Shown here: positions 35,147 through 43,503 of the stretch, in pieces
Layout of the letters: every line of letters begins with the position of its first letter
Position numbering within the stretch: the first letter of the stretch is position 1
From: AL-N1 sp039178835
GTDB lineage: Bacteria; Chloroflexota; Chloroflexia; Chloroflexales; Roseiflexaceae
Assembly: GCA_039178835.1 (NCBI GenBank)
Contig: JBCDFA010000001.1
Coordinates: forward strand, 30,698 to 94,697
Length of the DNA: 64,000 bases
Direction: 5' to 3'
Made by a program: the position numbers and the translations under genes
Notes under the pieces: model-generated
Told to the model about the DNA's origin: nothing
Databases searched by the model: none
Seen by the model: only the letters and a program-made list of their open reading frames with translations

Positions 35147-35659
35147 CTAATTCATTCGTGGGCAGAAATGGCCATCAGCATTTATTGGTTGGAGACAGTT
35201 GCCACAAATTTTACGGCCACTGGCAACAACTTGTGTTGCATGTTGACTCAGTGCTTGTATTTGTTGTCGTGTGACGCCAAATCTGACGCTTGGTGATTCT
35301 CCATCATCATCCTGTGGGAAGCCGTGAATGAGAAGTATCACGACATCACGCTCTTTATCGTATCCAAACTGTATTTCTGATACCCGAAAGATAGGTTCCA
35401 GTGGTTCTTCTAATGTCATGTTGATTAGTGGAATTAGCGTCTCTGATGCAGTAAGTAATGGCTCTTTTTCGGAGAGTTCCTCAAGGAACTGGTCAATAAT
35501 TTCGGCTAGTGCCTTTACCTGTTCTTTTTCGGCTATCAATGATACCAGATCGTGATCACGGCGTGCCTGAATGTAGAAGATACGTTGACCTGGTTCGCCG
35601 ACAGCATCAGCCGTAATACGGGTAACAGGATCAAGATCGTAGGTGAATTCGGGTTCCAT
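35147..35659 (-). CDS. DUF3090-family protein with zinc-ribbon C-terminus
   Basis: 170 residues. The core (EFTYDLDPVTRITADAVGEPGQRIFYIQARR, then FGVTRQQIQALSQHA) matches DUF3090 proteins. The end carries the CGNCLQPINADGHFCPRMN pattern, a Cys/His cluster that would bind zinc, as usual for the family. Function unknown. Second gene of the SCO1664 cassette. Confidence 0.87.
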   Translation of the reverse strand: MEPEFTYDLDPVTRITADAVGEPGQRIFYIQARRDHDLVSLIAEKEQVKALAEIIDQFLEELSEKEPLLTASETLIPLINMTLEEPLEPIFRVSEIQFGYDKERDVVILLIHGFPQDDDGESPSVRFGVTRQQIQALSQHATQVVASGRKICGNCLQPINADGHFCPRMN

Positions 35660-35692
35660 TATCTTTTATCTTGTATCTAAATAATACTCAAT

Positions 35693-36478
35693 CTAAATTC
35701 CATTGTCTGTCGAAGTAGTTGATACGTGCGTTTCCTCTGATTGTGTGTTGGTATTCTCATTTATGTGATCGGTTGCCAATTCAGCATTGGTAGTTTCTTT
35801 GGTGCCAGCCTGACCATTCTGTGTGACATGATCATCTGTTTTCTGTTCTGTGGCTGACTGTTGTGGTTTGATCTGGAGGTGTTCCAGTGATCCGGTATCG
35901 TTGTAGGCCAACAAGCGTGGTCCCATCTTTGTAAATTGTACAGCCGTTACCGAACATGTACTGATTTCTAGACGTTGGAAGAGATCCATATGCATACCAA
36001 CATAGTAAGCGATGGCCAGTTTGATTATATCTGCGTGTGATACTACCGCAATCATCGTTTGGGGATGCCGGGCACGCAGTGTATCCAGTGTTGATACCAT
36101 TCGCATCTGGGCTTCACCAAGTGTTTCACCTCCAGGGAAGCGTGTCCCGCTAGGATAGTGCTGAACACCGGGCCAGAGTTCGTGCTTATATAACTCTTTA
36201 AGCTCAGCTCCCTGCCATTCCCCATATTTAACTTCACCAAGGCCCTCGACAATGTGCAATGTCAGGCCACGAGGCCCAGCAATCGCCTGAGCAGTCTCAA
36301 CGGTGCGATCCAACGGACTTGTATAGATTGTATCAATGGGTAACGATGCTAGTCGTGTAGCCAATGTGATGGCTTGCTGGCGCCCCTCATCATTCAGATG
36401 TACACCAGGAGTCCAACCAGCGAGGCGACCGTGTACCCAATCGTTCTTTCCATGCCGTATCAAGAGCAAAAGAGTCAC
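35693..36478 (-). CDS. Histidine phosphatase, MSMEG_4193-type putative phosphomutase
   Basis: 261 residues. Phosphoglycerate-mutase-like fold: the catalytic His is in LLIRHGKNDW (RHG, His 9), and a second His comes in AVVSHADIIK. TYTSPLDRTVETA and GEVKYGEWQGAELKEL follow the family pattern. It leads the conserved cassette with DUF3090 and SCO1664. An unusual C-terminal tail of about 60 residues (from about 200) is low-complexity, rich in Thr, Asn, Gln and Glu, and absent from the usual family members as I know them. Confidence 0.87.
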   Translation of the reverse strand: MTLLLLIRHGKNDWVHGRLAGWTPGVHLNDEGRQQAITLATRLASLPIDTIYTSPLDRTVETAQAIAGPRGLTLHIVEGLGEVKYGEWQGAELKELYKHELWPGVQHYPSGTRFPGGETLGEAQMRMVSTLDTLRARHPQTMIAVVSHADIIKLAIAYYVGMHMDLFQRLEISTCSVTAVQFTKMGPRLLAYNDTGSLEHLQIKPQQSATEQKTDDHVTQNGQAGTKETTNAELATDHINENTNTQSEETHVSTTSTDNGI

Positions 36479-36687
36479 AACAACTCCTTATAGTGATGGT
36501 TTAATATTACAAAATTTATGATACCACAAGTCGTTAAAATATGTCGGGATCAGGGCATACTTTTTTGGTTTGCTTGCAAGCTGGGGTTTTGTTTTATTAT
36601 TTTTTAATGAAAATAAAGATTGCTGAATAGGATGAGCAGTATTTTATCTGTTTACCCAAGATTGTCGCTGAAGAATTCCGCTACCTG

Positions 36688-36696
36688 TGCTATAAT
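36688..36696 (+). promoter_or_regulatory. Extended -10 promoter placing the start at or next to the ATG
   Basis: TGC-TATAAT at 36688-36696, then the first likely transcript start about seven bases on, which is at or one base before the ATG at 36704. This would make a leaderless mRNA. Confidence 0.6.
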
Positions 36697-36703
36697 CCCC
36701 ACT

Positions 36704-37186
36704 ATGCTAAAACAAAAATTTGATATCAAAACATTTCTCTTCATCTTTGGAGCTGCCCTTGTTGGAACAATTTGGGCTATATATAACCGAAGTTTAATAG
36801 CGCATCCTTACCAGTATGAGATGTTTCGCTCTCTGGTATGGATTATTTTTGCTATTCCATTTGCCATGTTCTGGGGTTGGTTTTTTGCCCGGCCCACTGA
36901 GCGCTGGTGGGCCGCATTTGTGTGTTTTTGTGTCTACTTCTTCTCGCCTTTCGTTGCCGCACGTTATGAATCGTGTACAGTATTAACCGGATCATTCAAT
37001 CTTGTAAGTTGTTTTGTGGAGACAGCCGCTGCCCAGGAGGCTGCCAGTGGAAATGGACACGCAATCTACTTTCAAGCGATTGTTGTCATTCATGTGGTAG
37101 TTGCATTGGTCATAGCTTTGCATCGCGGGTTAAGAAGTAGTACAATGCCAAGGAATGAAGAAGTACCACAATATGAAGCATCATAA
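36704..37186 (+). CDS. Integral membrane protein, unknown function
   Basis: 160 residues, four predicted transmembrane helices (about 12-30, 44-64, 70-95, 125-148). A short extracytoplasmic loop contains two Cys (in ESCTV and SCFVE) that could form a disulfide, and a short basic tail follows. No known family. The longer frame from 36620 is not credible because the promoter is at 36691. No Shine-Dalgarno precedes the ATG; the leaderless arrangement explains this. Confidence 0.6.
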   Translation: MLKQKFDIKTFLFIFGAALVGTIWAIYNRSLIAHPYQYEMFRSLVWIIFAIPFAMFWGWFFARPTERWWAAFVCFCVYFFSPFVAARYESCTVLTGSFNLVSCFVETAAAQEAASGNGHAIYFQAIVVIHVVVALVIALHRGLRSSTMPRNEEVPQYEAS

Positions 37187-37266
37187 TCTGTGGTGGGTTT
37201 AGATAAAGAAATGTTATCTTCATCGTTCCGCTATTTGTGACTTTGTTTTCTCGTATCATGTTTACT

Positions 37267-37287
37267 GTAGTTAGATTTGCTAACTAC
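37267..37287. promoter_or_regulatory. Inverted repeat upstream of dgt
   Basis: Perfect 8-bp arms GTAGTTAG / CTAACTAC around ATTTG, about 33 bases before the dgt start. An operator-like site or a leader hairpin. Confidence 0.4.
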
Positions 37288-37319
37288 ACTATTCTTGATC
37301 AATCTGGGAGACATTGTAT

Positions 37320-38402
37320 ATGAGTGGTCACACCTCTGCTCATAAGAGTGTTCGTGAATGGCTCCAAACGCAAGAGCGCACGCTCTTGTCGCCATTTGCT
37401 GCTTTCAGCGATGTCGCTCAACGAGATTATCCCGAAATAGAGTCGGCAGTACGTACACGTTTTCAACGTGATCGTGATCGCATCCTCCATTCCAAACCTT
37501 TTCGGCGATTGAAACACAAAACACAAGTCTTCATTGCACCAGTTGGAGACCACTATCGGACTCGTCTCACCCATACCCTTGAAGTAACACAAATTGCACG
37601 AACTGTAGCACGAGCATTGCGATTGAATGAAGACTTGGTGGAGGCCATTGGTCTGGGACACGATCTTGGTCACACACCTTTTGGCCATGCTGGTGAGACA
37701 GCGCTCTCCAAAGCATTGGGACACTCTTTTCGCCATAACGAACAGAGTTTGCGAATTGTAGAGGTTCTGGAAAAACAGGGTCGTGGCTTGAACTTGACAT
37801 ATCCCGTGCGAGAAGGTATTTTCATGCATTCCAAAGGGCGTCGCAGTATCGCCGCAAAGGCATGGGGGACGGCCAGTACATTGGAAGGCCAAATTATTAA
37901 GATTGCTGATTCAATTGCTTACATCAATCATGATATTGATGATGCGATACGTGCAGGTGTGTTGGATCGGGGCGATTTACCTTCTGAACCAATTGAGATG
38001 CTTGGTGATACGCATTCTCAACGTATCAACACCATGGTGTGCGATTTCATCGATCATAATTGGTGGGTGACCGGAGAAGGGACACCTCCCGAACCACAGG
38101 AACTAGCATTGAGTGATCATATTTTGAACGCTACAAACGCGTTACGTGAATTTATGTATCAGAATGTGTATCTTGACTCGAAAGCAAAATTGGATGATGG
38201 CAAAGTTAAGGTGATGATAGAGATGTTGTTTATACATTTCCTTGAGCATCCCGAAGAACTACCAGCAGAACTCCAACAAATTAATCGTGATCGTAGCGAA
38301 CCTACCACACGTGCAGTGATCGACTATATTGCTGGTATGACGGATCGTTATGCTATTGAGACCTTTAAGAAATTATATGTTCCGACAACTTGGGGGGGGT
38401 AA
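37320..38402 (+). CDS. dgt: dNTP triphosphohydrolase (Dgt-like, HD domain)
   Basis: 360 residues. HD-domain metal enzyme that splits dGTP or other dNTPs into nucleoside and triphosphate. Visible: RDRDRILHSKPFRRLKHKTQV, TRLTHTLEV (His ligand), GLGHDLGHTPFGH (the HD pair with the flanking His) and IADSIAYINHDIDD. The length is the short form of the family. ATG at 37320 rather than the TTG two codons earlier. It lies 52 bases upstream of dnaG in the same direction, a common order. Confidence 0.93.
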   Translation: MSGHTSAHKSVREWLQTQERTLLSPFAAFSDVAQRDYPEIESAVRTRFQRDRDRILHSKPFRRLKHKTQVFIAPVGDHYRTRLTHTLEVTQIARTVARALRLNEDLVEAIGLGHDLGHTPFGHAGETALSKALGHSFRHNEQSLRIVEVLEKQGRGLNLTYPVREGIFMHSKGRRSIAAKAWGTASTLEGQIIKIADSIAYINHDIDDAIRAGVLDRGDLPSEPIEMLGDTHSQRINTMVCDFIDHNWWVTGEGTPPEPQELALSDHILNATNALREFMYQNVYLDSKAKLDDGKVKVMIEMLFIHFLEHPEELPAELQQINRDRSEPTTRAVIDYIAGMTDRYAIETFKKLYVPTTWGG

Positions 38403-38454
38403 TGTGTGTAGATATGGTCATGCTTTTAGTTATAGATGCTGTTATTAATACATA

Positions 38455-40362
38455 ATGAACTCAGTTATTGACACCGTCAAAGAACGTATAGATATTGTTG
38501 ATTTTATTGGAGAATACGTCCAGCTCCGCAAAGCTGGTCGCAACTACGTGGGTTTTTGCCCATTTCATCAGAATACACGCACTCCGGCCTTTACAGTTTT
38601 CTCTGAAACGCAAAGTTATCATTGTTTTGGATGCAAAGCATCTGGGACTGTCTTTGATTTCGTGATGCAAAGAGAAGGTCTGGAGTTTCGTGAAACGCTT
38701 GAAATGCTGGCACATCGTGTTGGTGTGGAATTGAAGCCCCGTACTGAAGCTGATGAGCAACGCCATCAGTTGCATGAACGTCTTTTGGAAATCAATGCCG
38801 CCGCAGCTAAGTTCTTTCAGCATACGTTGCTCAAATCTCCTCATAGCGTCGCCGCACGTGCGTATGTCGAACAGCGTGGATTCGATGCCGCAACTATCGA
38901 AGCGTTTCAACTTGGCTACTCTCGAGAAGATTGGTCTGCATTGCTGGCATATCTGACCAACCACAAAGGTTTTGAGCCAGAGGAAGTGGAAGCTGCTGGT
39001 TTGGCGATTAAACGTGATGGAAGTGGCTATTATGATCGATTTCGTGGCCGGCTCATGTTTCCTATTCGGAATGTCAAAGGTCAAGTCATTGCATTCGGAG
39101 GGCGTGCGCTTGGTGATGCGAATCCCAAGTATTTAAATTCTCCACAAACCCCTCTGTTTGACAAAAGTCACATTTTGTATGGCCTGGATCTTGCACGTTC
39201 AACAATTCGTAACCAAGAGACGGCTGTGATCGTTGAAGGATATATAGACGTTATTGTGGCATACCAGTATGGGTTTCGCAATGTTGTTGCCCCATTAGGA
39301 ACAGCCCTGACAAGTGAGCATGCTGCTGTACTCAAAAAGCTGACCAAACGTATCTATCTTGCACTAGATGCAGATGCAGCGGGAATTAATGCGACTCTCA
39401 AAGGAATCGAAACACTTCGTCATCAATCAGAAGGCGATGTGATAACAGTTCCGACGCCACAGGGGGTGATGCAGTGGGGGGCTGATACCACAACAGAGAT
39501 ACGGGTCATTGCCATGCCAGATGGGCAGGACCCTGATAATGTCATTCAGGCTGATCCAGAACAGTGGCGGGCTTTAGTAGAAAACGCTCAGCCGATTATG
39601 GACTTTTACATCGCAGCATTGACCAGCGATCTCGACTTACGGAGTGCGCGTGGAAAAGCTGATGCGGTTGCACGTCTGGCGCCCCTTTTGGTACAAGTGT
39701 CGAATCCAATCGAGCAAGCACACTATATTCAGCGAGTTGCGCGTTTAGTAGAAGTAGAGGATCATGTTATTCGTGCTGCTTTGCCTGGCTCACAACGACC
39801 CACACCAACACGCACTAAGGCCATCAAGCAGCCTGAGGGAGATACTCCGACAACGCGTGAGGATGCGCTCCTTGCCCTATTATTACGATATCCTTCAATG
39901 CGAACGGCGGTCCAGGAAAAGATGAAAAGTGATATATCATTGTTTCCGCTTGTAAGCGAAATGATAACGGGGATCTTGTTGGAATTGTTTGATCGGGCTG
40001 ATAATCGTGCTATTTGGCAAACGTGGATGGAGCAAGCACCAGACACCGATATTGAACACTGGATTACGACATTGGACGCAGTACTAGCTGAACAGGTTCG
40101 TCATATTATGCACATTCATCTACCAGACTCACAGTCATATCGTTATATGAACGATGGTCTAGAATGTGCTACAATCCTACAATTACGTTTGGCACGTCGT
40201 TGGAAAGATCGTTGTAGTCAGGAAGAGGTGGAGGCACACAACGACGAAGAACGTTACGCATTGCTTGAGCGTATTATTCAGCTTAAGCAATATATCGACA
40301 CTATTAGTATACCTAAACGAAGTTCGACGTACGCTGATCTCCATGCACTTCGCACGGCCTGA
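38455..40362 (+). CDS. dnaG: DNA primase DnaG
   Basis: 635 residues. Synthesises RNA primers at the fork. N-terminal CHC2 zinc finger with ligands Cys 35, His 38, Cys 57 and Cys 60 (CPFH...CFGC), then the catalytic core (RLMFPIRN, TOPRIM AVIVEGYIDVI and LALDADAAG). The C-terminal helical part (about 440-635) is DnaB-interacting and less conserved. The next gene, rpoD, begins 12 bases after its stop, so the two form the classic dnaG-rpoD operon. Confidence 0.96.
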   Translation: MNSVIDTVKERIDIVDFIGEYVQLRKAGRNYVGFCPFHQNTRTPAFTVFSETQSYHCFGCKASGTVFDFVMQREGLEFRETLEMLAHRVGVELKPRTEADEQRHQLHERLLEINAAAAKFFQHTLLKSPHSVAARAYVEQRGFDAATIEAFQLGYSREDWSALLAYLTNHKGFEPEEVEAAGLAIKRDGSGYYDRFRGRLMFPIRNVKGQVIAFGGRALGDANPKYLNSPQTPLFDKSHILYGLDLARSTIRNQETAVIVEGYIDVIVAYQYGFRNVVAPLGTALTSEHAAVLKKLTKRIYLALDADAAGINATLKGIETLRHQSEGDVITVPTPQGVMQWGADTTTEIRVIAMPDGQDPDNVIQADPEQWRALVENAQPIMDFYIAALTSDLDLRSARGKADAVARLAPLLVQVSNPIEQAHYIQRVARLVEVEDHVIRAALPGSQRPTPTRTKAIKQPEGDTPTTREDALLALLLRYPSMRTAVQEKMKSDISLFPLVSEMITGILLELFDRADNRAIWQTWMEQAPDTDIEHWITTLDAVLAEQVRHIMHIHLPDSQSYRYMNDGLECATILQLRLARRWKDRCSQEEVEAHNDEERYALLERIIQLKQYIDTISIPKRSSTYADLHALRTA

Positions 40363-40373
40363 GGGGGGCAATC

Positions 40374-42008
40374 ATGGCGAATCATAAAGATATTATGATT
40401 GATAACAATCTACCAACCGATAATTCTCGCAACAGTGTTACCACAATAGGTGGGGATACCGACGAAAATGAATCGGGGCAAAATACCATCAACAATCTGC
40501 AAGATTTGATTGCTATTGGTCGTCAACGTGGTTATGTCATTGAGAGTGAAGTTTTACAATTGGTTCCTAATCCTGAGGCAGACCTTGATAAGTTGGAAAA
40601 GATCCAGACGGCCTTGTCGCAAGCAGGTGTGTCAACTCGTGATGAGATTATTTCTGGTGGCTCGGATGTTGAGGTGTCTTTTGATGATGACGCTGACCTC
40701 GAAAATGGTCTGAATGTCGAAGGTATCAGTGTTAACGACACGGTTCGTATGTATCTTCGGGAGATAGGCCGTGTACCGTTGCTCAAGACAAGCCAAGAAC
40801 GTGATCTGGCAGAGAAAATTGCGATTGGTGAGTACGTGAGTGCCATTAAGACACAAGAAGGTGCAGATTGGATTTTTACCAATGTACCACGTGTTGGTAC
40901 CGCCATGTATGCACGTCTCGTGAAAAATTGGCCCATTGCCTATACGGTATTGCGTGAGTTGTGCACATTGCTCAATCAAGATGTGACACATCTTCCACCA
41001 TCGCGTTTGCGCGAATTTCTCGATTTGCAAGATAAATTGTCATTTGAGAAGAAACCAACATTTGATGCACATCTGAATGCTGTCGCGCAAGAATATGAGT
41101 TACCAGCCGAAAATATCGATCAGCTCTTGTCACAATCTATGATTATCTTTGAGCTATTACCGGCCAAATTGCAAGAAACGCTCAATCAGAGTACTGACTG
41201 GCCAGATGAGAGCACAGTTACTTCATTTTTTGTAGGTCAGGAAATGACTCTGTGGCGCAGTTGGAATGGTGCTATTGATGCAAGTAAAATTGCACGTGAG
41301 CATCTCACGGAAGCCAACCTGCGCCTTGTCGTGAGTGTCGCGAAAAAGTACATCGGTCGTGGGCTGGGCTTGTTGGACTTGATCCAAGAGGGTAATGTCG
41401 GCCTTATTCGCGCTGTTGAAAAATTTGACTACCTGAAACGTTTCAAATTTAGTACTTATGCGACGTGGTGGATTCGTCAAGCTATTACACGGGCAATTGC
41501 TGACCAAGCGCGTACTATTCGTATTCCTGTCCATATGGTTGAGACGATAAATCGTCTTTTGCGTGAGCAGCGTCGGTTACTGCAGGAATTGGGTCGTGAC
41601 CCGTCGGACGAAGAACTTTCGAAGTCGCTTGATATGCCGGTAGAAAAAGTTCGCTCAATCCGTAAGACATCGCTTGAACCAGTGTCTTTGGAAACGCCTG
41701 TTGGTCAAGAAGAAGATAGCCAGTTAGGTGATTTTATCGAGGACTCGAAGGTGCTGGCTCCTTCCGATGCGGCAAGTCATCAGATGTTGCGCGAACAGGT
41801 TGAACAAGTTCTGAATCAGCTCACTGAGCGTGAACGTCGAGTATTACAGTTGCGTTTTGGTTTAGAGGATGGTCATAGTCGCACACTTGAAGAAGTAGGG
41901 AAAGAATTCGGTGTCACTCGTGAACGGATTCGCCAAATCGAAGTAAAAGCATTACGAAAACTACGCCATCCGCGTTTGGGTAAAAAGTTGCGGGATTATT
42001 TAGAGTAA
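40374..42008 (+). CDS. rpoD: Primary RNA polymerase sigma factor RpoD/SigA
   Basis: 544 residues. Order: an acidic N-terminus with a region 1.1-like part (about 40-85, ending with the Asp/Glu-rich DVEVSFDDDADLEN), region 1.2 (DTVRMYLREIGRVPLLKTSQERDLA), a non-conserved insert with SAKLQE-like helices (about 190-280), region 2 with EANLRLVVSVAKKYIGRGLGLLDLIQEGN and KFSTYATWWIRQAITRAIADQ, region 3 and region 4 with GVTRERIRQIEVKALRKLRHP. It reads the TTGACA/TATAAT promoters seen in this window. Cotranscribed with dnaG. Confidence 0.97.
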   Translation: MANHKDIMIDNNLPTDNSRNSVTTIGGDTDENESGQNTINNLQDLIAIGRQRGYVIESEVLQLVPNPEADLDKLEKIQTALSQAGVSTRDEIISGGSDVEVSFDDDADLENGLNVEGISVNDTVRMYLREIGRVPLLKTSQERDLAEKIAIGEYVSAIKTQEGADWIFTNVPRVGTAMYARLVKNWPIAYTVLRELCTLLNQDVTHLPPSRLREFLDLQDKLSFEKKPTFDAHLNAVAQEYELPAENIDQLLSQSMIIFELLPAKLQETLNQSTDWPDESTVTSFFVGQEMTLWRSWNGAIDASKIAREHLTEANLRLVVSVAKKYIGRGLGLLDLIQEGNVGLIRAVEKFDYLKRFKFSTYATWWIRQAITRAIADQARTIRIPVHMVETINRLLREQRRLLQELGRDPSDEELSKSLDMPVEKVRSIRKTSLEPVSLETPVGQEEDSQLGDFIEDSKVLAPSDAASHQMLREQVEQVLNQLTERERRVLQLRFGLEDGHSRTLEEVGKEFGVTRERIRQIEVKALRKLRHPRLGKKLRDYLE

Positions 42009-42052
42009 TACGTTATAGTCAAATGGGTTGGCATGCTTCCCTGTAGTACGGT

Positions 42053-42081
42053 TTGTCAAACGCAGCCAACTCGTCTATAAT
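42053..42081 (+). promoter_or_regulatory. Promoter of the DnaJ-like gene
   Basis: TTGTCA (42053-42058), 17 bases, TATAAT (42076-42081). Start near 42088, 23 bases before the GTG, with AGGAG between them. Confidence 0.78.
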
Positions 42082-42110
42082 GGCGCGGCCGTTGCAGACA
42101 GGAGTACCCC

Positions 42111-43475
42111 GTGCCGGACTTTGAAGATTTAGATTTTTACGAGTTGCTGAACGTACAGCGAACAGCATCGCTCGATGAAATACGGCGTGCATATCGCCGT
42201 GAGATATCAAAGTATCATCCTGATCGCTTTGTAAACGCTTCGTCTGATGAGCAAATGTATGCACAGCAGCGTAGTCAGCGTCTTACAGGTGCCTACAGCG
42301 TTTTAAGTGACCCTCGGGCGCGGAGTGCGTACAATCTTAATTTGGTTCCCGGTACTATTCCAAAACGTCAATCTGCATCAGGTCAAGCGCCAATACCACA
42401 GGCACAACCACGTGATTATCAGGCTGAATTATACGATCAAGCGCAGTCACATCTTACAGCTGGTCGAAAATTGCAAGCCATCGGGGTATTGCGGCAACTT
42501 CAACAGATCAATCCTTTCTATCGTGACAGTGCTGAATTGTTGGCCAAACTGGAAGCACAAACACAACCACGTACCTCTGATGATAAACGTAAAACAATTC
42601 CCCCCTTCATGCTTTTTAGTGGTTTGGCTGGCATTGTCGTTGTGGTGATAGTTACGTGGTTTATCTTTCAGTCAGCAAATCCTTTTGGTATTGGTGTTTC
42701 CGAAGCGCGAATAGAACCTGTAGCTGCTGAGATGGCTACTGAGACCACACCAGAATTTTCAGATGCTACGGCTGTTCCTGCACCAACTGATGTACCTGTT
42801 CCACCAACAGAGGTACCACCAACGGAAGTCCCAACCGAAATTCCACCAACAGAGGTACCACCAACGGAAGTCCCAACCGAAATTCCACCAACAGAGGTAC
42901 CACCAACGGAAGTTCCGCCTACCCAGCCACCTGAAGAGAGTGGTACAATATTAGTAGCAGATGGATTTGATAGCGTGGAGTGGGCCAGTCTTTCTGGTCG
43001 TGGTTGGCGTATCGGTTATCTTAACAGCCAATATCGTATTGCCGTTGATCCAGGCATTGGGAATATTTGGAGTTTTCGTACAAATGCGCCACGGGATGTA
43101 AGCATTGGTGTCGATGTACAAGTCATTAGTGGATCCGGGGGGGTACTCCTACGCTATCTTGATGATCAAAACTTTTTAGGTTTTACTATCAATCCTGCTG
43201 AAGCAAGCTATCAATTAGAACAACGTATTGCTGGGAACACGACCGTTCTTGCCGAAGGTGAGAGTTCAGCAATCATCAACGGAAGCGACGCTCAGAATCG
43301 TCTTGTGGTGCGGATGCAAGGATCACAGGTACAACTTATCGCAAATGGCCAGCCACTTGCCAGTGTTGAGATTCCGACTAATACAGGTAGTGCACGTTAT
43401 GGAATGCTTGCCGTTTCAAGCGATGTGCCAGCAGAAGTCATCTTCGACAATCTTGAACTTCGAACTTTGGAGTAA
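42111..43475 (+). CDS. J-domain protein with TM segment and C-terminal jelly-roll-like domain
   Basis: 454 residues from a GTG seven bases after AGGAG. Residues 1-70 are a J domain with the HPD motif (YHPDRF), the DnaK-stimulating signature. A Gln-rich helical region with a TPR-like HLTAGRKLQAIGVLRQLQQINP follows. One transmembrane helix lies at about 165-187 (LFSGLAGIVVVVIVTWFIF). Outside, a Pro/Thr/Glu linker of tandem PPTEVPTEI units precedes a beta-sandwich (about 285-454) resembling the DUF1080/LamG jelly-roll sugar-binding fold. The J domain faces the cytoplasm. This domain order is unusual. The linker is a DNA tandem repeat. Confidence 0.82.
   Translation: MPDFEDLDFYELLNVQRTASLDEIRRAYRREISKYHPDRFVNASSDEQMYAQQRSQRLTGAYSVLSDPRARSAYNLNLVPGTIPKRQSASGQAPIPQAQPRDYQAELYDQAQSHLTAGRKLQAIGVLRQLQQINPFYRDSAELLAKLEAQTQPRTSDDKRKTIPPFMLFSGLAGIVVVVIVTWFIFQSANPFGIGVSEARIEPVAAEMATETTPEFSDATAVPAPTDVPVPPTEVPPTEVPTEIPPTEVPPTEVPTEIPPTEVPPTEVPPTQPPEESGTILVADGFDSVEWASLSGRGWRIGYLNSQYRIAVDPGIGNIWSFRTNAPRDVSIGVDVQVISGSGGVLLRYLDDQNFLGFTINPAEASYQLEQRIAGNTTVLAEGESSAIINGSDAQNRLVVRMQGSQVQLIANGQPLASVEIPTNTGSARYGMLAVSSDVPAEVIFDNLELRTLE
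42801..42914 (+). repeat. 42-bp coding tandem repeat in the J-protein linker
   Basis: Two exact 42-bp copies (42801-42842 and 42843-42884) and a 30-bp partial third copy. Each encodes PPTEVPPTEVPTEI in frame, so copy-number change would lengthen or shorten the extracytoplasmic stalk without a frameshift. Confidence 0.93.
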
Positions 43476-43503
43476 ACATATTAGCCAATAGAAAAACAGT
43501 CCT

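Noticed and set aside
37299..37892. Long minus-strand reading frame (197 residues) opposite dgt
   Set aside because: It is antisense to the HD-domain gene, Cys-rich with no known motif, and has no ribosome site or promoter.
38461..39084. Minus-strand reading frame (207 residues) opposite dnaG
   Set aside because: It mirrors the primase coding sequence and has no independent start signal or domain.
42801..42914. Possible CRISPR-like or other array
   Set aside because: The direct 42-bp units are in frame with the J-protein stalk and have no spacers.
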